DNA from: Streptomyces sp. HB132 | Lineage (GTDB): Bacteria; Actinomycetota; Actinomycetes; Streptomycetales; Streptomycetaceae | DNA: 64,000 nt | Direction of reading: 5' to 3' | Assembly (NCBI RefSeq): GCF_016909575.1 | Contig: NZ_JAFBGA010000010.1 | Coordinates: 62,001 to 126,000 of the forward strand | Shown: piece after piece, positions 57,562 through 64,000 of the stretch | Numbering within the stretch: the stretch's first letter is position 1 | Layout: every line of letters begins with the position of its first letter | Made by a program: the position numbers and the translations under genes | Notes under the pieces: generated by a model | What the model was told of the DNA's origin: nothing | The model's input: only the letters and a program-made list of their open reading frames with translations | Database searches by the model: none

Positions 57562-59109
57562 ATGCGCATCAGGATCGTCGGCGCCGGAGCCATGGGTCGC
57601 GGCATCGCCCAGTGGGCCGCGGTGGCCGGGCACACCGTCGAGCTCTGCGACGTCCGGCCCGAGGCGGTGACAGCGGCCGTGGACTTCGTGCGGTCGATGC
57701 TGGACCGCGCGGTCCACAAGGGCCGGATGTCCGCCGGGGACTCCGCCGCCGCTCTGGAACGGATCGTCCCGCTGGACGACCCCTGGGCGCCGGGACCGGA
57801 GGTCGAGCTGGTCGTCGAGGCCGTGCGGGAGGACCTGGACACCAAGGCCGAGGTCTTCGGGAAGCTGGAGCAGGCCCTGCCGGACTCGGCTGTCTTCGCG
57901 ACCAACACCTCGTCCCTCCCGGTGACCAGGATCGCCGCCTCGCTCCGGGACCCGGGGCGGCTCGCCGGGCTGCACTTCTTCAACCCCGTACCTCTGATGA
58001 AGATCGTCGAGATCGTGCCGGGCGCCGCCACCCGTCCCGGGATCCCGCGGACTCTCACCGCACTGGTCGAGAGCTGCGGCCACCGCGCGGTCACCGTCGC
58101 CGACACTCCCGGATTCCTCGTCAACCACGCCGGCCGGGGGCTGGTGACCGAGGCACTGGCGCTGCTCGAGGAGTCGGTCTCGGACCCGGCCGGGATCGAC
58201 CGGATCGCGCGGGACGTCCTGGGGCTGCGGATGGGTCCGTTCGAGCTGATGGACCTCACGGGGCTCGACGTCACGGCGGCGGTGATCGACTCGATCTGGC
58301 AGGGCTTCCGCCACGAGGACCGGCTCCGCCCCTCCTTCCTCACCCCGAACCGGGTGACCGCGGGCCTGCACGGCCGCAAGACCGGGCAGGGCTGGTTCGC
58401 GTACGGCCCGGACGCGCCGGCCCCGGCCCCGGAAGCACCGGTCACGGGTGATGCCGCCCGGCCGGTGTTCGTGGCCGGTGGCGCGTCCCCGGAGTACGCG
58501 GAAGACGCGGCAGCGCTGCGGGCCGCGCTGACCGCGGCCGGGGCGTCGGTCGAGAGCGGCGCCGGGCCGTCCGACACCGCCCTGGTCCTCGTCCCGGTGT
58601 GGGGCACGACGGTGGCGGCCTCCGTCGCCGCACTGGGGCTGCCCCCGGCGCGCACCTTCGGCGTCGACCCGCTGCCCCCGGCCGGCCGCCGCCGGGTGCT
58701 GGCGGTGACGCCGGCGGCCGACCCGGCCGCCGCACGGGACGCGCGCGCGGTGCTGGCCCGCGCGGCGGGCGGCGGGGAGCCGTGGGCCGTGTCGGTGGCG
58801 CGGGACACCGCGGGTTCGGTGGCCCAGCGGCTGCTCGCCTCGGTGGTGTCGGTCGCCACGTCGATCGCCGAGCGCGCGCTGGCCACCCCGGCGGACATCG
58901 ACCTCGCCGTGACGACGGGTCTCGGCTACCCGGTGGGGCCGCTGGCCTGGGGCGACCGGATCGGAGCGGCGCGGATGCTGGAGCTCCAGCGGTCCCTGCA
59001 CGCCACGACGGGCGACCCGCGCAACCGGCCGACCCGCTGGCTCACCGAACGCGCCCAGCTGGGGCTGCCGCTGACGGACCCGGGTACCTCGCCGGCCGAC
59101 TGCGCGTAA
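57562..59109 (+). CDS. 3-hydroxyacyl-CoA dehydrogenase (two-domain, PaaH-like)
   Basis: A 515-residue NAD-dependent enzyme that oxidises 3-hydroxyacyl-CoA to 3-oxoacyl-CoA. The Rossmann motif is VGAGAMGRGIAQWAAVAGHTVELCD. The catalytic region is NTSSLPVTRIA, GLHFFNPVPLMKIVEIV (His) and DTPGFLVNHAGRGLVTEA (Asn). A 3HCDH C-domain follows. A second, degenerate C-domain (about 415-510; VASVVSVATSIAERALATPADIDLAVTTGLGYPVGPLAW) makes it long like PaaH/PaaC. Together with thiolase and CoA-transferase it completes a short beta-oxidation-like route. Confidence 0.9.
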   Translation: MRIRIVGAGAMGRGIAQWAAVAGHTVELCDVRPEAVTAAVDFVRSMLDRAVHKGRMSAGDSAAALERIVPLDDPWAPGPEVELVVEAVREDLDTKAEVFGKLEQALPDSAVFATNTSSLPVTRIAASLRDPGRLAGLHFFNPVPLMKIVEIVPGAATRPGIPRTLTALVESCGHRAVTVADTPGFLVNHAGRGLVTEALALLEESVSDPAGIDRIARDVLGLRMGPFELMDLTGLDVTAAVIDSIWQGFRHEDRLRPSFLTPNRVTAGLHGRKTGQGWFAYGPDAPAPAPEAPVTGDAARPVFVAGGASPEYAEDAAALRAALTAAGASVESGAGPSDTALVLVPVWGTTVAASVAALGLPPARTFGVDPLPPAGRRRVLAVTPAADPAAARDARAVLARAAGGGEPWAVSVARDTAGSVAQRLLASVVSVATSIAERALATPADIDLAVTTGLGYPVGPLAWGDRIGAARMLELQRSLHATTGDPRNRPTRWLTERAQLGLPLTDPGTSPADCA

Positions 59110-59180
59110 CGGAGACCGCGCCGGGGGCCGTGACCGTTTCGTACAAGACCCGGTCGCGGCCCCCGGCATACGGTCGTTGC

Positions 59181-59576
59181 ATGACTCCACGAATCGACGC
59201 GATCTCCGTCACCACCGCCGACCTGGCCGCATCACTCGCCTTCTACCGCAGGCTCGGCCTCGACATCCCCGCCGGAGCCGAATCGGCACCCCATGTCGAG
59301 GCGGCTCTTCCGGGCGGGCTGCGCCTGCTGTGGGACACCGAGGACGTGGTCCGTTCCTTCGACCCCTCCTGGGCCGGTTCGAAGGGCGGCGAGCGCCTCG
59401 GGCTCGCCTTCCTCTGCGACAGCCCGGCGGAGGTCGACTCCGTGTACGCGGATCTGACCGGCGCGGGATACGAGGGACACCTCGAGCCCTGGGACGCGGT
59501 CTGGGGCCAGCGTTACGCGGTCGTCCTGGATCCCGACGGCTGCGCGGTCTCGCTGTTCGCCGCCGGCCCGGCGTGA
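59181..59576 (+). CDS. VOC-family (glyoxalase/dioxygenase fold) protein
   Basis: A 131-residue protein with two beta-alpha-beta-beta-beta modules. It starts IDAISVTTADLAASLAFYRRLGL and ends WGQRYAVVLDPDGCAVSLFA, the usual VOC N- and C-terminal signatures. Metal ligand positions are not fully clear, since the first-strand His is replaced. It may be a resistance-type or lyase-type enzyme, with unknown substrate. Its 3' end overlaps the convergent AraC gene by 64 nt. Confidence 0.83.
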   Translation: MTPRIDAISVTTADLAASLAFYRRLGLDIPAGAESAPHVEAALPGGLRLLWDTEDVVRSFDPSWAGSKGGERLGLAFLCDSPAEVDSVYADLTGAGYEGHLEPWDAVWGQRYAVVLDPDGCAVSLFAAGPA

Positions 59577-60274
59577 CCCGTCGCGGCCAGGTGGCCGCCG
59601 AGTGTCGTACCGGCCAGGTCCCTCATCTCACGGGCCAGGTGCGCCTGGTCCGTACAGCCCGCGGTGTGCGCGGCCTCGGCGTAGGGCGTGCCCGCGCGTA
59701 CGAGGGCCAGGGCGCGCTGCAGTCTCAGGACCCTGGCCAGTGTCTTCGGGCCGTAGCCGAACGCGGCCAGCGAACGGCGGTGCAGCTGCCGGGGTCCGAG
59801 ACCGACGGCGTGGGCGGTGGCGGCGACGGAACGGCCCCGCGCCAGTTGTGCGGCGACAGCCGCCGTGAGCGGGTCCGGGGGTTCGGTGCCGGCCGCCCTG
59901 CGCAGGGCGATGTCCTCCAGCGCGGCGGCCGGGTCGTCGGCCGTGCCCATCCGCCCGGTGAGTCCTCGGACCTCGGGCCCTGGCCAGAGGGCGTCGAGCG
60001 GGACCCGGCGGTCACGTAGTTCGTCCGCCGGTACGCCCAGGAGCGCGGGTGCCGTGCCGGGAGCGAAGCGGATGCCCGCGCAGCTGCCGGAGAACGCCTC
60101 GGTGGGGGCGAACGCGTGGCTGTCGGGGCCCGCCACCAGCAGCCGCCCGCCGATCCACAGCAGGTCCATGCAGCCGTCGGGCAGTACCGGCCGGGCGGGT
60201 TCCCGGGGCCCGCTCCAGGTCCATAGAACCGCGCCGCCGAAGCGCGACACCCGCTCCTCGTACCGTGCGCCCAT
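59513..60274 (-). CDS. AraC-family transcriptional regulator
   Basis: A 253-residue regulator. An N-terminal DUF6597/AraC-associated domain (about 10-110; VLPDGCMDLLWIGGRLLVAGPDSHAF) is followed by a C-terminal HTH_18 pair (about 150-235) with AATAHAVGLGPRQLHRRSLAAFGYGPKTLARVLRLQRAL and the second-helix AAHTAGCTDQAHLAREMRDLAG. The effector is unknown. The tail extends into the end of the convergent VOC gene. A GTG at 60280 is an alternative start. Confidence 0.87.
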   Translation of the reverse strand: MGARYEERVSRFGGAVLWTWSGPREPARPVLPDGCMDLLWIGGRLLVAGPDSHAFAPTEAFSGSCAGIRFAPGTAPALLGVPADELRDRRVPLDALWPGPEVRGLTGRMGTADDPAAALEDIALRRAAGTEPPDPLTAAVAAQLARGRSVAATAHAVGLGPRQLHRRSLAAFGYGPKTLARVLRLQRALALVRAGTPYAEAAHTAGCTDQAHLAREMRDLAGTTLGGHLAATGHAGPAANSETAQPSGSRTTA

Positions 60275-60296
60275 GGGCACCAGGCTAAGGGCTGCC

Positions 60297-61430
60297 TCAG
60301 GGTGCGTCCTTGTCCCGGTTGCCGTGCAGTCGGGACTTCACGTCGTCCGGGGGCAGGAAGCGCGACCAGCGTTCGGGGAACTCGGAGGGCATGGACACGT
60401 CGTCGTCCTCCTCGTCGTCGGCGTACGCGTCCCAGTTCGCGGCCTCGGCGCGTGCCACGAGTTCCGCGGCCTGGGCGGCCTTCAGCCGGTCGCTGGCGGC
60501 ACGGGCCGCGGCGGTGGCGAGGGAGGGCCAGACACGGTCGATCGCCGCGTTCACCGCGGCGCCGACGAGTACGGCGAAGGCGGAGATCCCTATCCACAGC
60601 AGGACGGCGATGGGTGCGGCCAACGAGCCGTAGATGGTGGGACCTTCGACCGTGCTCGTGAGGTAGATCCGCAGCAGGAAGCTCCCCAGCACCCACATCC
60701 CGAGCGCCACGAGGGCACCGGGGACGTCCTCTATCCAGGGCGAACGGACGGGGACGGACACGTGGTAGAGCGTCGTCAGGAACGCGATGGACAGCAGTAT
60801 CACCAGAGGCCAGTACATGACCGCGAGCACCTCGGTGCCCCACGGGACGAACTCCACCACCCGGTCGGGACCGACCACCAGGAGTGGCAGCACCACCGCG
60901 CCCAGCAGCAGCGCGACCACGTACAGCAGGAAGGCGAGCAGCCGGGTCTTGACGATGCCGCGGTGGCCGTCCAGCCCGTACATCACGGTGATGGTGTCGA
61001 TGAAGACGTTCACGGCCCGTGAGCCCGACCAGAGGGCGATCGCGAAACCGAGGGAGATGACGTCGGGGCGCGCACCCGTGGTGACGTCGGCTATGAGGGG
61101 TTTGGCGATGTCGTTGACACCCCGCTCGGACAGCACCGTCTGGACCGCCCCGAGGATGTTCCGCTCGATGGAGGCGACGGTGGTGGTGGCCGTCCAGTCG
61201 TCGACGTATCCGAGCAGCCCGATCAGACCGAGCAGCAGCGGCGGCAGGGACAGCAGGGTGAAGAACGCCGCCTCGGCCGCGAGCCCGAGGATGCGGTACT
61301 CGATGCACGAGTTGACCGTGTCCTTGAGCAACTGCCACGCCATCTGCCGCTTCGAGACGTTGCGGTAGAGGACTCGCGCCCGGTGGAGCCGGCCCGGTGG
61401 CCGTTCGGGTGTTTCATTTGCTGCCTGCAC
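60297..61430 (-). CDS. YihY/virulence factor BrkB family membrane protein
   Basis: A 377-residue inner-membrane protein with six hydrophobic segments. YihY signatures are AAEAAFFTLLSLPPLLLGLIGLLG near the N-terminus, FAIALWSGSRAVNVFIDTITVMYG and VALGMWVLGSFLLRIYL. It ends in an acidic, hydrophilic tail (ADDEEDDDVSM). Not an RNase, despite older RNase BN labels for the family. The start is uncertain: an AAGGAGG lies directly against the GTG at 61430, too close to serve it, and a TTG at 61457 would overlap the divergent aidB start. Confidence 0.85.
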   Translation of the reverse strand: MQAANETPERPPGRLHRARVLYRNVSKRQMAWQLLKDTVNSCIEYRILGLAAEAAFFTLLSLPPLLLGLIGLLGYVDDWTATTTVASIERNILGAVQTVLSERGVNDIAKPLIADVTTGARPDVISLGFAIALWSGSRAVNVFIDTITVMYGLDGHRGIVKTRLLAFLLYVVALLLGAVVLPLLVVGPDRVVEFVPWGTEVLAVMYWPLVILLSIAFLTTLYHVSVPVRSPWIEDVPGALVALGMWVLGSFLLRIYLTSTVEGPTIYGSLAAPIAVLLWIGISAFAVLVGAAVNAAIDRVWPSLATAAARAASDRLKAAQAAELVARAEAANWDAYADDEEDDDVSMPSEFPERWSRFLPPDDVKSRLHGNRDKDAP

Positions 61431-61447
61431 CTCCTTACCGTATCGGC

Positions 61448-63085
61448 ATGGCAGCAAGCACCCACACAGTGACCAACCAGGTTCCGCCGCTGGTCGGCTA
61501 TGACGTCTTCGCCGGCGACCGGGCGCTGACGGAGGCCGTCGAACGGCACCTGGCGCCCGCGATCATCGACGAGGCACGGGAGGAACTCGGCACGCTGGGC
61601 CGGTCCGCCGGCTCTCTCCAGGCCCAGGAGTGGGGTGCGCAGGCCAACGAGAACCCGCCGAAGCTGCGTACGCACGACCGCTACGGGCACCGCATCGACG
61701 AGGTGGAGTTCCACCCGGCCTGGCACCGGCTGCTGGGGCACGCGGTCACCGCCGGACTGACGGACGCCTGGGGCCGGCAGGGCGGCCACGTCCGGCGCGC
61801 GGCCGGTTTCCTCGTCTGGACGCAGGCGGAAGCGGGCCACGGATGCCCGCTGTCGATGACGCACGCGGCGGTCCCGGCGCTGCGGACCGACCCCGTGCTG
61901 GCCGCGGAGTGGGAGCCGCTGCTGACCTCCCACGTGTACGAGGAGGGGCTGCGGACCCCGTCGCGCAAGGCCGGTGTGCTCTTCGGGATGGGCATGACGG
62001 AGAAGCAGGGCGGCACCGATGTGCGGTCCAACACCACCCGGGCCGAGCCGTTGGCCGGCGACGGGGAGTACCTGCTCACCGGCCACAAGTGGTTCTGTTC
62101 GGCGCCCATGTCCGACGGCTTCCTGGTGCTGGCACAGGCACCCGGCGGGCTGAGCTGCTTCCTCGTCCCGCGGGTCCTCCCGGACGGAGCGCGCAACGCG
62201 TTCGCGATCCAGCGCCTCAAGGACAAACTGGGCAACAGGTCCAACGCCTCCGGCGAGGTCGAGTTCGACGGGACGTGGGCCCGCCGGGTCGGCGAGGAGG
62301 GGCGCGGGGTGCGCACCATCATCGAGATGGTGGCGGCGACCCGGCTGGACTGTGTGGTCGGTTCGGCGGCGCTGATGCGGCAGGCGGTCGCGCAGGCGAT
62401 CCATCACAGCGCGTACCGCAGCGCGTTCGGCGGACTGCTGATCGACAAGCCGCTGATGCGCAACGTCCTGGCCGACCTGGCCCTGGAGTCGGAGGCGGCG
62501 ACGACGCTCGCACTGCGGCTGGCCGCCGCGTACGACACGGACACGGAGGAGGAGCGGGCCTTCCTCCGCATCGCGGTGCCGACCGCCAAGTACTGGGTGA
62601 CGAAGCGGTGCTCCCCGGTGGTGGGCGAGGCCCTGGAGTGCCTTGGCGGCAACGGTTACGTCGAGGAGTCCGGAATGCCGCGGCTGCTGCGCGAGGCGCC
62701 GCTCAACTCGATCTGGGAGGGCTCGGGCAACGTGCAGGCGCTCGATGTGCTGCGGGCGCTGCAGCGTGAACCGCAGGCGCTCAACGCGTTCCTCCAGGAG
62801 GTCGGGAAGGCGCGCGGCGCGGACCACCGGCTCGACGCCGCGATCAAGGACCTGCTGACGGAGCTGGCGGATCTGGACTCCGTGGAGGCGCGTGCCAGGC
62901 GGCTGGTGGAGCGGATGGCGCTGGTGCTGCAGGGTTCACTGCTGCTGCGCTGGGCGCCGCCGGAGGTCGCGGACGCGTTCTGCGCCTCACGGCTGGGCGG
63001 GGACTGGGGCTCGGCCTTCGGCACGCTGCCGCACAGCCTGGATCTGGCCGCGGTCGTGGAGCGGGCCCGGGCGCAGGAAGGCTGA
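61448..63085 (+). CDS. aidB: AidB-like acyl-CoA dehydrogenase
   Basis: A 545-residue flavoprotein (E. coli AidB is 541). It matches AidB across its length as remembered: THTVTNQVPPL near the start, ANENPPKLRTHDRYGHRIDEVEFHPAWH, GLLFGMGMTEKQGGTDVRSNTTRAE-type active region, LKDKLGNRSNASGEVEF and NSIWEGSGNVQALDVLRAL. AidB binds DNA and FAD and is linked to protection from alkylation, although its dehydrogenase substrate is unknown. It is divergent from the YihY gene with overlapping start regions and ends before a strong hairpin. Confidence 0.92.
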   Translation: MAASTHTVTNQVPPLVGYDVFAGDRALTEAVERHLAPAIIDEAREELGTLGRSAGSLQAQEWGAQANENPPKLRTHDRYGHRIDEVEFHPAWHRLLGHAVTAGLTDAWGRQGGHVRRAAGFLVWTQAEAGHGCPLSMTHAAVPALRTDPVLAAEWEPLLTSHVYEEGLRTPSRKAGVLFGMGMTEKQGGTDVRSNTTRAEPLAGDGEYLLTGHKWFCSAPMSDGFLVLAQAPGGLSCFLVPRVLPDGARNAFAIQRLKDKLGNRSNASGEVEFDGTWARRVGEEGRGVRTIIEMVAATRLDCVVGSAALMRQAVAQAIHHSAYRSAFGGLLIDKPLMRNVLADLALESEAATTLALRLAAAYDTDTEEERAFLRIAVPTAKYWVTKRCSPVVGEALECLGGNGYVEESGMPRLLREAPLNSIWEGSGNVQALDVLRALQREPQALNAFLQEVGKARGADHRLDAAIKDLLTELADLDSVEARARRLVERMALVLQGSLLLRWAPPEVADAFCASRLGGDWGSAFGTLPHSLDLAAVVERARAQEG

Positions 63086-63113
63086 AGCCCTCGGCGACGG
63101 GGCGGCGAACGAC

Positions 63114-63149
63114 GGAGGGTGGTGCTGCGCCGACACGGCACCACCCTCC
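63114..63149 (+). terminator. hairpin after the AidB-like gene
   Basis: A 12-bp perfect stem (63114-63125 with 63138-63149) and a 12-nt loop lie 28 nt after the stop codon. Confidence 0.75.
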
Positions 63150-63234
63150 ACGCCCGTGCACCACCGCACGGCGGGTCGAGGACTCCCCGCACGGTGTTCC
63201 TCCACTGTTGTGCGGTCCGCACCCCCTCACCAGA

Positions 63235-63258
63235 GTTGCAAAGGGTTGCAACCGTTGC
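63235..63258. promoter_or_regulatory. three phased GTTGC direct repeats upstream of the GAF regulator
   Basis: GTTGCAA at 63235-63241, GTTGCAA at 63245-63251 and GTTGC at 63254-63258 are spaced by about 10 nt (one helical turn), about 100 nt before the regulator start. Phased repeats like these suggest cooperative binding, perhaps by the regulator itself. Confidence 0.4.
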
Positions 63259-63356
63259 GTGGAGTACGAGCCAACGGGCCCCCTGCACGGCAAAATGTGT
63301 CCTCCGGGCCTCGTTCCCCTCTCCGGACCGGGCCCACGCTTGATGGGGGGACCGTC

Positions 63357-64000
63357 ATGGAGTCACGCACTGCCGCGTCTGCGCGGCCGGGGAACGAGCC
63401 GCGTCCCGCGGTGACCGAACGCCAGGTCCACCGTGCGCGGGAGGCCCGGTTGGCGGGCGAGCCCAGCGCACTGGCCCCGCGCGCGGAGATCGACGCCTCG
63501 TGGGACCGCGCGGTGCGCAGCGGGATCGATCCCGAGCAGTCGACGGTAAGCAGGCTGCTGGAGACGGACGAGATCGAACACCGGCGCCGGAGCACGGCGC
63601 TCGGTGAGGTCATGCCCCTGCTGCGGGAGGGGCTGGCATCGATCGCGGACGCGGCACAGCAGATCATGGTCGTCACCGACACCGAGGGCCGGGTCCTGTG
63701 GCGCCAGGGTCATGCCGCCGTCATGCGCCGGGCCAAGGGCATCTGCCTGGAGGAGGGTGCCGCCTGGGCGGAGTCCACGACGGGTACGAACGCCATCGGC
63801 ACCGCGCTCGCCGCGCGCACCCCCGTGCAGGTGCACTCCGCCGAGCACTTCGTCCGCGCCCTGCACGGCTGGACCTGCGCGGCGGCGCCGGTGCGCGACC
63901 CGCGGGACGGCAAGCTGATGGGCATCGTCGACATCAGCGGGCCCGCCTCCACCTTCCACCCCGCGACACTGGCGCTGGTCGGTTCGGTGGCGGCGCTGGC
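63357..64000 (+). CDS. GAF-domain transcriptional regulator, partial (C-terminus beyond right edge)
   Basis: 214 codons are visible. The N-terminus is DASWDRAVRSGIDPE, then a helical region and a GAF domain (about 95-215) with IMVVTDTEGRVLWRQGHA, GAAWAESTTGTNAIGTALAA and WTCAAAPVRDPRDGKLMGIVDISGPA. This is the layout of AcoR-type activators; streptomycete members usually lack the sigma-54 AAA+ domain and end in a FIS-type helix-turn-helix, which cannot be seen here. GGGGGG about 8 nt before the ATG supports the start. Confidence 0.8.
   Translation, partial: MESRTAASARPGNEPRPAVTERQVHRAREARLAGEPSALAPRAEIDASWDRAVRSGIDPEQSTVSRLLETDEIEHRRRSTALGEVMPLLREGLASIADAAQQIMVVTDTEGRVLWRQGHAAVMRRAKGICLEEGAAWAESTTGTNAIGTALAARTPVQVHSAEHFVRALHGWTCAAAPVRDPRDGKLMGIVDISGPASTFHPATLALVGSVAAL

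Noticed and set aside
1-64000. tRNA genes, IS elements, prophage or CRISPR arrays
   Set aside because: No cloverleaf, transposase/integrase motifs, terminal inverted repeats or regularly spaced identical repeats were seen on reading both strands; a tRNAscan or IS search would be decisive.

Overview
The window is a high-GC actinomycete chromosome segment, almost certainly Streptomyces. It carries rodlins, chaplins (one with a wall-sorting LAxTG signal), a DUF2637 membrane protein, a secreted RNase Sa homologue, FCD-type GntR regulators, GTG/TTG starts and strong GGAGG ribosome sites. No tRNA, rRNA, transposase, integrase or CRISPR array was seen. It reads as ordinary chromosome with accessory metabolic islands.

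Layout. (1) 1-1802: right-hand edge of a small acyl-carrier cluster on the minus strand (acyl carrier protein, FabF-like ketosynthase, alpha/beta hydrolase cut by the window edge). (2) 2.2-9.0 kb: nitroreductase, secreted amidase with two peptidoglycan-binding repeats, a tiny Cys/His protein and a 1250-residue secreted subtilase. (3) 9.1-17.8 kb: complete purine-oxidation locus: a minus-strand operon of xanthine dehydrogenase FAD, 2Fe-2S and molybdopterin subunits, an AzgA-type purine permease and XdhC, facing a divergent PucR regulator. (4) 18-30.6 kb: mixed housekeeping and regulatory genes, including an iron-box-controlled FhuF-like protein, RNase Sa next to a barstar-type inhibitor, pyruvate oxidase, a PP2C-like protein, and RsgA preceded by a 23-residue leader ORF. 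(5) 30.7-34.7 kb: aerial-surface island with three rodlins, one short chaplin, one long sortable chaplin and two small proteins.

(6) 34.8-51.3 kb: the most coherent system, a sialic-acid scavenging island. A secreted sialidase and a CE7 esterase would release (and possibly de-O-acetylate) sialic acid. A dipeptide-type ABC transporter with a permease-ATPase fusion and a NanT-like MFS carrier would import it. Two N-acetylneuraminate-lyase-type aldolases, a ROK kinase and NanE would convert it to GlcNAc-6-phosphate. Two FCD-type GntR regulators flank the genes. A shared 15-bp element, GACATCTGACGTCTG, is identical at two promoters and has two mismatches at a third. It lies just downstream of likely -10 boxes and ties the parts into one repressor-type regulon.

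(7) 51.4-59.1 kb: a beta-ketoadipate-type acyl-CoA module (MaoC hydratase, MHS transporter, thiolase, LysR, CoA-transferase A/B, 3-hydroxyacyl-CoA dehydrogenase). A five-copy 24-nt tandem repeat begins inside the CoA-transferase B stop region. (8) 59.2-64 kb: VOC protein, AraC regulator, YihY membrane protein, AidB-like acyl-CoA dehydrogenase, and a GAF-domain regulator cut by the right edge.
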